From JAHHUH01 sp045123075 (lineage in GTDB: Bacteria; Bacillota; Negativicutes; Acidaminococcales; Acidaminococcaceae), in assembly GCA_045123075.1 (NCBI GenBank), contig JBGVIJ010000030.1:1-18426 (forward strand): a DNA stretch of 18,426 nucleotides. The letters are read 5' to 3'. The notes under the pieces are model-generated. The model made no database searches and was not told the DNA's origin. It saw nothing but the letters and a program-made list of their open reading frames with translations. The position numbers were made by a program, and so were the translations under genes. Positions 1 through 6,413 of this stretch are shown piece by piece (within the stretch, counting starts at the first letter, position 1; each line of letters opens with the position of its first letter).

Positions 1-900
1 AGTGAACGTCGCTACAATAAAAATATCAGCGAACGTGTGCAAGAGCTTAGTGCTGCTATCGAAAAAGCTGCTGATGAGAACGAAATTTTTGATTTGGTAA
101 CCGGTTTCTACAAAGCTTATGGTGTGGGCAAGTTAGGTCTCAATAAAGCATTCCGCATTGTTCACGAAGAAAATGGCGTAGAGCTTGTACCAATTAGCAA
201 TACTGCTTATGTAGATTTTGATGATTTGATTGGCTACGAATTGCAAAAAGAACGGTTGATGGCAAACACAGAAGCTTTCGTGCAAGGGCGCAAAGCAAAC
301 AATGTACTGCTCTTTGGTGATAGTGGTACAGGTAAATCTAGTAGCATCAAAGCAATTTTAAACAAGTACTATCCTCAAGGTTTGCGTATGATTGAAATTT
401 ACAAGCATCAGTTCCGTGACCTTTCCTCTGTTATTGCGCAAATTAAAAATCGCAACTATCGTTTCGTAATTTATATGGATGATTTGTCCTTTGAAGATTT
501 CGAAGTTGAATACAAATATTTGAAAGCTGTTATTGAAGGTGGTTTAGAAATCCAACCTGATAATATTTTGATTTACGCTACTTCTAACCGTCGTCATTTG
601 ATAAACGAAACTTGGAAGGATCGTAATGATGTAACCATTAACGGTGGTATTCACCAATCTGATACCATGCAGGAAAAGCTTTCCTTAGTTAATCGTTTTG
701 GTTGCACCATTTACTATGGTCAACCCACCCATAAAGAATACTTCCACATTGTTGAAGAACTTGCTCGTAAAAACAATCTTGAAATTGACGAAGCAACCTT
801 GAAACTTGAAGCCAACAAATGGGAAATGGCGCATGGTGGGATTTCAGGACGTACTGCTCAACAATTTATCAATTACCTTGCTGGCGCAAAATTATCTTAA
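1..900 (+). CDS. DUF815-family AAA-type ATPase, 5' end outside the window
   Basis: This is a predicted P-loop ATPase whose cellular role is not established. The reading frame is open from base 1, so the GTG at 37 is not the likely start. DUF815 proteins usually have about 400 or more residues, and only the last 299 are visible. Visible motifs are a Walker A (GDSGTGKSS, about residues 106-114 of the visible part), a Walker B (YMDDLSFE, about 158-165), a sensor-1-like ATSNRRH (about 193-199) and an arginine-finger candidate in VNRFG (about 232). The protein is soluble, with no membrane segment. It ends at TAA 898-900, and the terminator at 905-940 isolates it from the opposing operon. The family assignment rests on motif order and overall sequence character; a link to the neighbouring transport genes is not apparent. 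Confidence 0.85.
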   Translation, partial: SERRYNKNISERVQELSAAIEKAADENEIFDLVTGFYKAYGVGKLGLNKAFRIVHEENGVELVPISNTAYVDFDDLIGYELQKERLMANTEAFVQGRKANNVLLFGDSGTGKSSSIKAILNKYYPQGLRMIEIYKHQFRDLSSVIAQIKNRNYRFVIYMDDLSFEDFEVEYKYLKAVIEGGLEIQPDNILIYATSNRRHLINETWKDRNDVTINGGIHQSDTMQEKLSLVNRFGCTIYYGQPTHKEYFHIVEELARKNNLEIDEATLKLEANKWEMAHGGISGRTAQQFINYLAGAKLS

Positions 901-904
901 ATAA

Positions 905-940
905 AAAACGACATCACAACAATAGTTGTGGTGTCGTTTT
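905..940. terminator. bidirectional Rho-independent terminator between convergent genes
   Basis: A 16-base stem (905-920 pairing with 925-940, loop AATA) lies between the convergent stops at 900 and 957. It contains one T/G wobble. Runs of T flank it on both strands, so it can terminate the DUF815 gene on the plus strand and the symporter operon on the minus strand. Its sequence is unrelated to the GGCGTTCTCGA terminators elsewhere in the window. Confidence 0.8.
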
Positions 941-956
941 GCTTTAGAGGGGTATT

Positions 957-2543
957 TTACTTCATTGCTTTGCGCAATTTGGTGTAGTCCAGCATATCAA
1001 GTTCCCCTGCCAATTCAACAAGCTCTGTTTGTAAGCAAAGCAAGTTAACTGCGGTGCAGACAAAGTCCATAATAACTTCTACTGCGATGATGATGGGGAT
1101 TGCTTCAGCTGGAATGTTTAATTGTAGGAACAAAAGTGTGTAGCAGGTTAAGGAACCACCAGGAATAGGCGGTGTTGCGATTGCTAAGATAACGCTGATG
1201 AAAAGCGCTGTTACTAACCAAATAGGAGAGATGTTTACGCCGTAAACTTCTGCCATACAAAGAGCAGCAGTCATAAACAAAATGCAACCGCCAATCATAT
1301 AAATGATTTGTCCCAAAGGAACACCAAAGTTTACGATGCGTTTATCAATGCCCAATTTTCTTTCGCAGGTTTCCATATTGCTAGCAAAGGCTGCAGAGGA
1401 AGAAGCAGTAGTAACTGCGATGAAGAAGGTTTGGGAAAGCTTCTTCAAGAGTAGGAACGGGGAAACTTTTCTGCGGAAGCTAACTAGTGCTACATAAAAG
1501 GCTACTGCAATAGTGTAGGCAAGTAAGGTTACCAGTAAGATTTTAGAACCTTGTACCAAGAGTTCGAAATTATCGCCTATAACCATACCAAAGATACTTA
1601 AGAAAATAAAGTAGGGTACAAATTTACTGATGGTTTCCATAATAAGGTTTACCATGTAATTGGATTGTTCTACTAATTTTGCAGCAATGGTTGTTTTGTT
1701 GCCTAAGATAAGCATGGAAAGACCAATTACGATGGAAACAAAAATGATGTGCAAGGGATTGCCTGTTACGAAGGGTGCAATAAAATTATTAGGAACCATA
1801 CCTAAAATTAATTTGTAAAGGTCAAACAAATTAAAGGATGTTGCACCGTCCAAAACAATGTTGAAAAATGGCAGAATAGGAATGCAACCAATAACGGTAA
1901 CAAGGAAAGACATTACCACAAAACGGAACATCATCTTTTTACCAACGGTGCTAAAGGTGGAAGTGTCACCAATACTATAAATGCCCCAAGCGATGGAGAA
2001 GAAAATCAAAGGGCCTGCAATTGCGGAGAGCATTCCCATAAAAGTATCAAAGATGGGGTTGATTCCGTAAGTAGCAATTGCTGCACGAATATCGCTAGGC
2101 AAAAAGGTACATGCACCACCTATTGCGATGGCGCTACCAATGGAAACAAGCAATTGTTCCATTTGAGAGGGCGGTTTTTTACGGGGAACAAAGGTAATAC
2201 GGTTCTCGCCATTTACATATTCCCAGTTAGGTGCAAGCCCCATATTTACCAATACGCCGTTTAGCACTTCACTGCTTTCCCCTTGCTTCAGCTTTTCATC
2301 GAAAGGATTAAAACGGTCGCAAGCTATGCTTATTAAAACTCGCGGTCTGCCAAAGCGTTTGTGACATTCTAGGGTAACTTCCTGAACTTCGCCAAAGTAT
2401 TCTTGATAATTAAGTAATGTTTCTTCCGTAGCGAATTTTATACGTAATGCATCTTTACGGTCAACTTTGGCACTATCGAGGAATTCATCAATAGTTTCAC
2501 TAATAATATCAATGTTTGTGTTAGTTAAAGAATAAGTCGACAA
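957..2543 (-). CDS. DAACS-type symporter with N-terminal RsbW/GHKL-like domain (paralogue 1)
   Basis: This is a predicted inner-membrane secondary transporter of the dicarboxylate/amino acid:cation symporter family with an extra cytosolic N-terminal domain. Residues 1-123 resemble an RsbW-like ATPase domain: E41 and N45 match the N-box, and D76-R-F-N-P-F-D matches the DxGxPFDP region. The glycines of the ATP-binding boxes are missing. Residues 126-515 form the carrier, with the HP1 serine motif (SSS 381-383), the TM7 region (YMIGG 415-419), HP2 (PPIPGG 458-463) and TM8 (D493, C496, T497, N500). The usual NMDGT motif is replaced, and the acidic-substrate Arg is Cys, so substrate and coupling ion are uncertain. 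A TTG start at 2543 is chosen because it aligns exactly with the ATG starts of paralogues 2 and 3, with AAGAG upstream. It is the last gene of the STAS-SpoIIE-RsbW operon, 21 bases after the RsbW stop. Confidence 0.85.
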   Translation of the reverse strand: MSTYSLTNTNIDIISETIDEFLDSAKVDRKDALRIKFATEETLLNYQEYFGEVQEVTLECHKRFGRPRVLISIACDRFNPFDEKLKQGESSEVLNGVLVNMGLAPNWEYVNGENRITFVPRKKPPSQMEQLLVSIGSAIAIGGACTFLPSDIRAAIATYGINPIFDTFMGMLSAIAGPLIFFSIAWGIYSIGDTSTFSTVGKKMMFRFVVMSFLVTVIGCIPILPFFNIVLDGATSFNLFDLYKLILGMVPNNFIAPFVTGNPLHIIFVSIVIGLSMLILGNKTTIAAKLVEQSNYMVNLIMETISKFVPYFIFLSIFGMVIGDNFELLVQGSKILLVTLLAYTIAVAFYVALVSFRRKVSPFLLLKKLSQTFFIAVTTASSSAAFASNMETCERKLGIDKRIVNFGVPLGQIIYMIGGCILFMTAALCMAEVYGVNISPIWLVTALFISVILAIATPPIPGGSLTCYTLLFLQLNIPAEAIPIIIAVEVIMDFVCTAVNLLCLQTELVELAGELDMLDYTKLRKAMK

Positions 2544-2564
2544 GTTAACAACTCTTTTCTGATT

Positions 2565-2972
2565 TTAGATGTTCTTTTTGATGGTGAGTATGTTTTGACC
2601 ATCTTTATATTCATAGGTGATATCGTCCATGGTTTTCTTAACCATGAAAATTCCAAGACCACCAATTTCTCTTTCTTCAGCGGGAAGATGAGTGTTAGGA
2701 TCTTCCTGCTTCAAAGGGTCATAGGGGATGCCTTTGTCAATAAAGGTGATGACAACTGCCATAGGGTTTTCAGCAACTTCTACACGAACGGTAGCAGGGC
2801 CGGTTTCCGGATTATAAGCATAGCGAGCGATATTGCTAAAAAGTTCGTCAATGGCAATATCAATTTGCATTTGCGCCTTCATAGGGCAATCCAGTGCTTC
2901 TAATTGTTCATCTACCCAAGCGGTTACGGTAGGAATATTGTCAATGGTTGCTTCAATGTTCATTTCTTTCAT
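2565..2972 (-). CDS. RsbW/SpoIIAB-like serine kinase (HATPase_c_2 type anti-sigma family)
   Basis: This is a 135-residue GHKL-fold protein of the type that phosphorylates a STAS partner and binds a target in partner-switching systems. Visible ATP-site motifs are intact: N-box E43 and N47 (IDELFSN), G1 box D79-K-G-I-P, and G2 box GGLG at 104-107. The length is normal for RsbW. Its ATG shares one base with the stop of the SpoIIE phosphatase (TAATG), which suggests translational coupling, and GAGGAGG lies 7 bases upstream. The presumed partner is the STAS protein at 4904-5200, and the presumed antagonist is the SpoIIE phosphatase. No sigma factor gene is nearby, so the classical target is missing. 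The next gene downstream encodes a transporter with a related but degenerate domain. RsbW-like function is well supported; the target is unknown. Confidence 0.88.
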   Translation of the reverse strand: MKEMNIEATIDNIPTVTAWVDEQLEALDCPMKAQMQIDIAIDELFSNIARYAYNPETGPATVRVEVAENPMAVVITFIDKGIPYDPLKQEDPNTHLPAEEREIGGLGIFMVKKTMDDITYEYKDGQNILTIKKNI

Positions 2973-4813
2973 TATAAAGCCTCCTCTTGATTAGTGGGAG
3001 CAGTTGCACCACAGTATTTTAATGCCAGCATGGTAATATCGTCAAATTGAGGAGCTTCGCCTGCGAAGGCAAAGACATCTTCTTTAACCAGTTTGCACAA
3101 TTTTTCCATGCTTGCTTCTTTATTAGCGTTAAGCAGGGCAAGCAGGCGGTCTTCGCCGTATAGTTCGTCGTTGATATTTGTTGCTTCAGTAACGCCGTCG
3201 GTATAAAGATAAATTACATCGCCTGGTGCAAGTTGCAGCTCGTTTTTACGATATTTAACGCCTTCCATACCAGCGAGTACAAAACCTGCACGAACTTTCA
3301 AGTATTCAAAGCTTCCGTCAGCGTGGCGAACAAGGGGCGGATTATGACCTGCGTTGGCAAAAGTTACTTCACCGGTTTCAGTATTAAGGAAACCCATCCA
3401 AGCAGTAACGAACATACCTGCATCATTACCTTCGCATAATTTTTCGTTACCAAGGGTAAAGACTTTGTTTACATCCAGTCCGCTTTCTGCATAGCTTTTT
3501 AAAACTGCTTTAGCGTTCATCATAAACATTGCCGCAGGAATACCCTTGCCAGATACGTCTGCAATCAAGAAGGCAAGAGTATCTTTGTTTACGAAGTAGA
3601 AATCGTAGAAATCGCCACCTACTTCTTTAGCAGTGTCCATTGTTGCCCAAATGTCGAACTCCTTACGAGTGGGGAAGGGCGGGAAAACGGAAGGTAAAGC
3701 AGAGTGCTGAATAGCTTTAGCAAAAGCAAGTTCTGCGTCAATACGAGCAGCAGCGTCAGCAATATATTTTTTCAAAGTACCAACGGTACTATTGATGTCA
3801 TCGGAAAGAGAGGCGAATTCCATATGGGTACGCACATCAACAACTTCATTCAAGTCGCCGTCAGTAATTTTAGTTAAGGAGTCATTAATGCGTTCAATAT
3901 TATTAACGATAAGCTTTTTAATAAGGAAGTAAATGAGCACGAAAAGTGCAAAGAAAATAATAACTTCCATTACGGTAGTGATGCCTACTGAAACATTGCG
4001 GGAAAGTACTGCTTCACTTTGCGGTATTACTGCAAAAATGTAAAAGCCTTCAGTTTTGGAATACATGCAGTAACTGGGAACGCCGTGCACTGTTGTAGAA
4101 AAAAGGGTACCAGGTTCTATGTTCCAGCTAAAGTCCATACCAGTATAAGATAATTTTTTACCAATACCGCCACCACGGTTGCTAATAACATTTAATTTTT
4201 CGTCGGTAACGATGATGGAACCGCTTTCGCCAATATGGCGGTTACGGGTAGATTGAATAACTTTGTCAGCAAGGTCTTCATAGAAAGAATAGGAATCATA
4301 GCCAACTTGTACGAAGCCACCGTCCCTAAGAGCGACGCCTGCGTATTTACGCCAAAGGTTTTCGTCAAAGGTAAGAGGTTGGTAACTTTGTACCAGTTCG
4401 TTTTGTTCTTCCAAAAGTACCATAAACGCACCGGATTGTATGCCGCTGGACATATCAAAGCCGACAAAATTGCGGAAGGTACTAGCGGAGATAATACCAT
4501 TGGTATCAACAAGGTTAATTTCTGGAACGGAATGTTTATCTGCAAGTACCATCAAGTCAAAAGAACTGACGGTATCTTTTTTGTTTAACTCTTTTGCAAT
4601 GCGACGGGTTACTTTTAAAAGATTATCGTCGGATAAGTCTCTAATGTCTTGTTCCACATCGGAAAGGTTTAACTGTAAAAGATTGTTAGTGTTTGTTTCG
4701 GAAAGTCTTGTTTGGGAAACCCACAAGAACGCAGTGCTTGTCAAAAAGGCAATGGCAACCAATGCTAATAACCAACGTTGAAAGTCTTGAGAAATTTTAT
4801 GCACTTTCTTCAT
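2972..4813 (-). CDS. membrane SpoIIE/RsbU-type PP2C phosphatase with extracytoplasmic sensor and HAMP
   Basis: This is a predicted metal-dependent serine phosphatase that would dephosphorylate the STAS protein in response to an external signal. In the 613-residue form, TM1 is about 14-33, an extracytoplasmic sensor of about 240 residues (likely double-Cache type) follows, TM2 is about 277-299, HAMP about 300-352, and the PP2C domain about 375-600. Catalytic motifs are present: GGDFYDF (399-405), ADVSGKG (D419), AGHNPP, TDGVTEA (D539) and FDDITML (D591, D592). A longer frame opens at 4876, but ATG 4813 is chosen because AAAGGAG stands 7 bases before it and the hairpin at 4859-4885 lies in the extension. 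It follows the STAS gene and overlaps the RsbW gene by one base. The ligand sensed cannot be read from the sequence. Confidence 0.92.
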   Translation of the reverse strand: MKKVHKISQDFQRWLLALVAIAFLTSTAFLWVSQTRLSETNTNNLLQLNLSDVEQDIRDLSDDNLLKVTRRIAKELNKKDTVSSFDLMVLADKHSVPEINLVDTNGIISASTFRNFVGFDMSSGIQSGAFMVLLEEQNELVQSYQPLTFDENLWRKYAGVALRDGGFVQVGYDSYSFYEDLADKVIQSTRNRHIGESGSIIVTDEKLNVISNRGGGIGKKLSYTGMDFSWNIEPGTLFSTTVHGVPSYCMYSKTEGFYIFAVIPQSEAVLSRNVSVGITTVMEVIIFFALFVLIYFLIKKLIVNNIERINDSLTKITDGDLNEVVDVRTHMEFASLSDDINSTVGTLKKYIADAAARIDAELAFAKAIQHSALPSVFPPFPTRKEFDIWATMDTAKEVGGDFYDFYFVNKDTLAFLIADVSGKGIPAAMFMMNAKAVLKSYAESGLDVNKVFTLGNEKLCEGNDAGMFVTAWMGFLNTETGEVTFANAGHNPPLVRHADGSFEYLKVRAGFVLAGMEGVKYRKNELQLAPGDVIYLYTDGVTEATNINDELYGEDRLLALLNANKEASMEKLCKLVKEDVFAFAGEAPQFDDITMLALKYCGATAPTNQEEAL

Positions 4814-4858
4814 GGTCGCACTCCTTTCGAATTCTTCGTATATCTTTATATTCAAAAG

Positions 4859-4885
4859 AAGCGAAGCACATAGCATGCTTCGCTT
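4859..4885 (-). terminator. intergenic hairpin between STAS and SpoIIE genes, possible attenuator
   Basis: A perfect 10-base stem (4859-4868 with 4876-4885, loop of 7) lies 19 bases after the STAS stop on the minus strand and is followed there by CTTTTG. The T run is short, so it may terminate only part of the transcripts or protect the STAS mRNA 3' end. Either would give more STAS protein than phosphatase and kinase. Confidence 0.5.
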
Positions 4886-4903
4886 GAAAATGACATACTT
4901 ATA

Positions 4904-5200
4904 TTATTCAATGGTGAGAATATCGATGAAACCGGTGATTTCAAAAACTTCGTTGATAGTTTCGTTTACATTGCGGATAACCATTTCACCTTGTTTGTTC
5001 ATAGTTTTTTGAGCACTCAAAATTACACGCAAGCCAGCGGAAGAAAGATATTCCAAACCTGCGAAGTCCATTACTAAATTGGTAACGCCGGCAATATTTT
5101 CTTTAATAACTGCTTCCAGTTCAGGTGCAGTAGTGGTATCTAAACGACCAGTCAAAGAAAGGGTAAGTTCGCTGCCGTTAATTTGTTTATCAATAGTCAT
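4904..5200 (-). CDS. STAS-domain anti-anti-sigma factor-like protein
   Basis: This is a single-domain STAS protein of 98 residues of the SpoIIAA/RsbV type, the phosphorylated switch component of partner-switching systems. It has the TGRLD start of the fold (17-21) and the phospho-acceptor loop YLSSAGLR (51-58). By alignment with RsbV the acceptor is probably S54, with S53 possible. GGAGG lies 8 bases before the ATG. It is the first gene of the operon with SpoIIE phosphatase, RsbW-like kinase and a domain-fused symporter, so its phosphorylation state is presumably set by those two enzymes. Whether unphosphorylated STAS binds only the kinase, or also the kinase-like domains on the neighbouring transporters, is open. 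Confidence 0.92.
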   Translation of the reverse strand: MTIDKQINGSELTLSLTGRLDTTTAPELEAVIKENIAGVTNLVMDFAGLEYLSSAGLRVILSAQKTMNKQGEMVIRNVNETINEVFEITGFIDILTIE

Positions 5201-5224
5201 AATAAACGCCTCCTGAATTTTAAT

Positions 5225-5279
5225 GTGCTTATATACTATGTAAGAATTTAAGCACTATTCTTTGTATGATTTAATTATA
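5225..5279 (-). promoter_or_regulatory. candidate promoter and leader of the STAS operon
   Basis: On the minus strand a perfect TATAAT (5274-5279) lies in the gap between the ABC operon and the STAS gene, but no good -35 hexamer is found at 16-18 bases. Downstream, GTGCTTA (5225-5231) and TAAGCAC (5249-5255) form a 7-base inverted repeat in the leader, just before the ribosome site. It could be an operator or a leader hairpin. Both readings are weak. Confidence 0.35.
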
Positions 5280-5281
5280 TC

Positions 5282-5311
5282 ATTCTGTTCTGGCATAAGC
5301 TATAACAGAAT
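5282..5311. terminator. hairpin after the ABC transporter operon
   Basis: ATTCTGTT (5282-5289) pairs with AACAGAAT (5304-5311), and an inner TGGC/GCTA helix extends it. It directly follows the ABC ATPase stop on the minus strand. The T run is on the plus-strand side (TTTTATTT), and on the minus strand the tail is only GATATAATT. As a terminator for the ABC operon it is therefore weak, and read-through into the STAS operon is possible. Confidence 0.4.
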
Positions 5312-5312
5312 T

Positions 5313-6413
5313 TTATTTGATATCTAAAATGAATTCGTTTTCGCGATTTTCAGTTAAAGCTGTGTTAATGGAAGTAGTTGCATTTTTTAAGAGAGCGAAA
5401 GAAATCATATCCATGTCTTCTTCCAGCTCAAAAGCTTTGCCTGAATAAACAATGCGAATTTGGGTAGAGTTTGTCTTATCGGAATACTCTATCCTAAATT
5501 GTAGATTGGGTGCTTCTCCTTGATAGGGTAATAAGGTTTGCACGCACAATTCTTCAAAAACAACTTGCATATTATGAATTGATTTGGTAGAAAGCAGGTA
5601 CTTTTTGCCAAATTGGTCAATGTTATTACGAATAGCGATGAAGTCGAAATCTTTAGAGGTGATGATTTCTTCCATAAGCTTAGTGCGCATAATGAAATGA
5701 CGAGTTAATTCTCTTTGAGGATGTTCAAAGATTTGCTCAGGTGTACCATCTTCATAAATTTCGCCTTGATCCATATAAAAAATTCTGTTGGAAACATCTT
5801 TGGCAAAATTCATTTCGTGGGTAACGATAAGCATGGTCATTCCCTTTTGGGCAAGTTCGCGGATAACTTCCAATACTTCGCCAACTTTTGTAGGGTCAAG
5901 AGCGGAGGTGGGTTCGTCAAAAAGAATAATCTCCGGTTCCATGGCAAGAGTGCGGACAATGGCAACACGTTGTTTTTGCCCTCCGGAAAGTTCGTCGGGG
6001 AAGTTAAGGGCTTTATCTGCCAAGCCTACGGTACGTAAGAGTTCCATACCTTTATCGTAAGCTTCTTGTGCACTTTTGCCTAATAAATCCATGGGAGCCA
6101 TCATAATATTTTCGATGACGGTCTTGTGGTTAAAAAGGTTAAAGGATTGGAAAACCATACCCATTTTACGGCGAAGTAAATGCAGTTGGCAGTTAGGAGC
6201 TGTAATTGCTTCATCGTTAATGTAGATGTCGCCACTTGTGGGTGGATCCATCATATTAATACAACGCAAAAGGGTAGATTTACCTGTACCGGAAGGACCG
6301 ATAACGGAAATTACATCGCCTTTATAAATTGTAGTATTAACGTCTTTTAACGGGGTAACATTGGGGTACGCCTTGCGAAGGTGGCTAATTTTAATAAGAG
6401 CTTGTTTCGTCAT
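5313..6413 (-). CDS. polar amino-acid ABC transporter ATPase with extra C-terminal domain
   Basis: This is a GlnQ/HisP-type nucleotide-binding subunit that powers the permease encoded just upstream. Residues 1-240 hold the whole ATPase: Walker A GPSGTGKS (39-46), Q-loop Q89, signature LSGGQ (142-146), Walker B with D166-E167, and H-loop H199. Family members end near residue 240-250; this one has 366 residues. The extra 115-120 residues (from about 248) have a helix with FEELC near 286-290, then strands, then a helix and a final strand ending at ILDIK. That order resembles the degenerate RsbW-like domains on the symporters, without ATP-box glycines. The ATG overlaps the permease stop by 4 bases (ATGA), a sign of translational coupling. 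The ATPase assignment is firm. The nature of the C-terminal domain is an inference. Confidence 0.9.
   Translation of the reverse strand: MTKQALIKISHLRKAYPNVTPLKDVNTTIYKGDVISVIGPSGTGKSTLLRCINMMDPPTSGDIYINDEAITAPNCQLHLLRRKMGMVFQSFNLFNHKTVIENIMMAPMDLLGKSAQEAYDKGMELLRTVGLADKALNFPDELSGGQKQRVAIVRTLAMEPEIILFDEPTSALDPTKVGEVLEVIRELAQKGMTMLIVTHEMNFAKDVSNRIFYMDQGEIYEDGTPEQIFEHPQRELTRHFIMRTKLMEEIITSKDFDFIAIRNNIDQFGKKYLLSTKSIHNMQVVFEELCVQTLLPYQGEAPNLQFRIEYSDKTNSTQIRIVYSGKAFELEEDMDMISFALLKNATTSINTALTENRENEFILDIK

Noticed and set aside
957..2543. Ordinary glutamate or C4-dicarboxylate symporter assignment (GltP/DctA)
   Set aside because: The family fold is clear, but NMDGT and the acidic-substrate Arg are replaced, so a substrate-specific name would overstate the evidence.
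4192..4781. Overlapping open frames on both strands in the sensor part of the SpoIIE gene
   Set aside because: The sense frame has a coherent membrane, sensor, HAMP and PP2C order; the others have no features and no start signals.
4814..4876. Longer N-terminus for the SpoIIE phosphatase starting at 4876
   Set aside because: The extension overlaps a hairpin, has no ribosome site, and an ideal AAAGGAG precedes the ATG at 4813.
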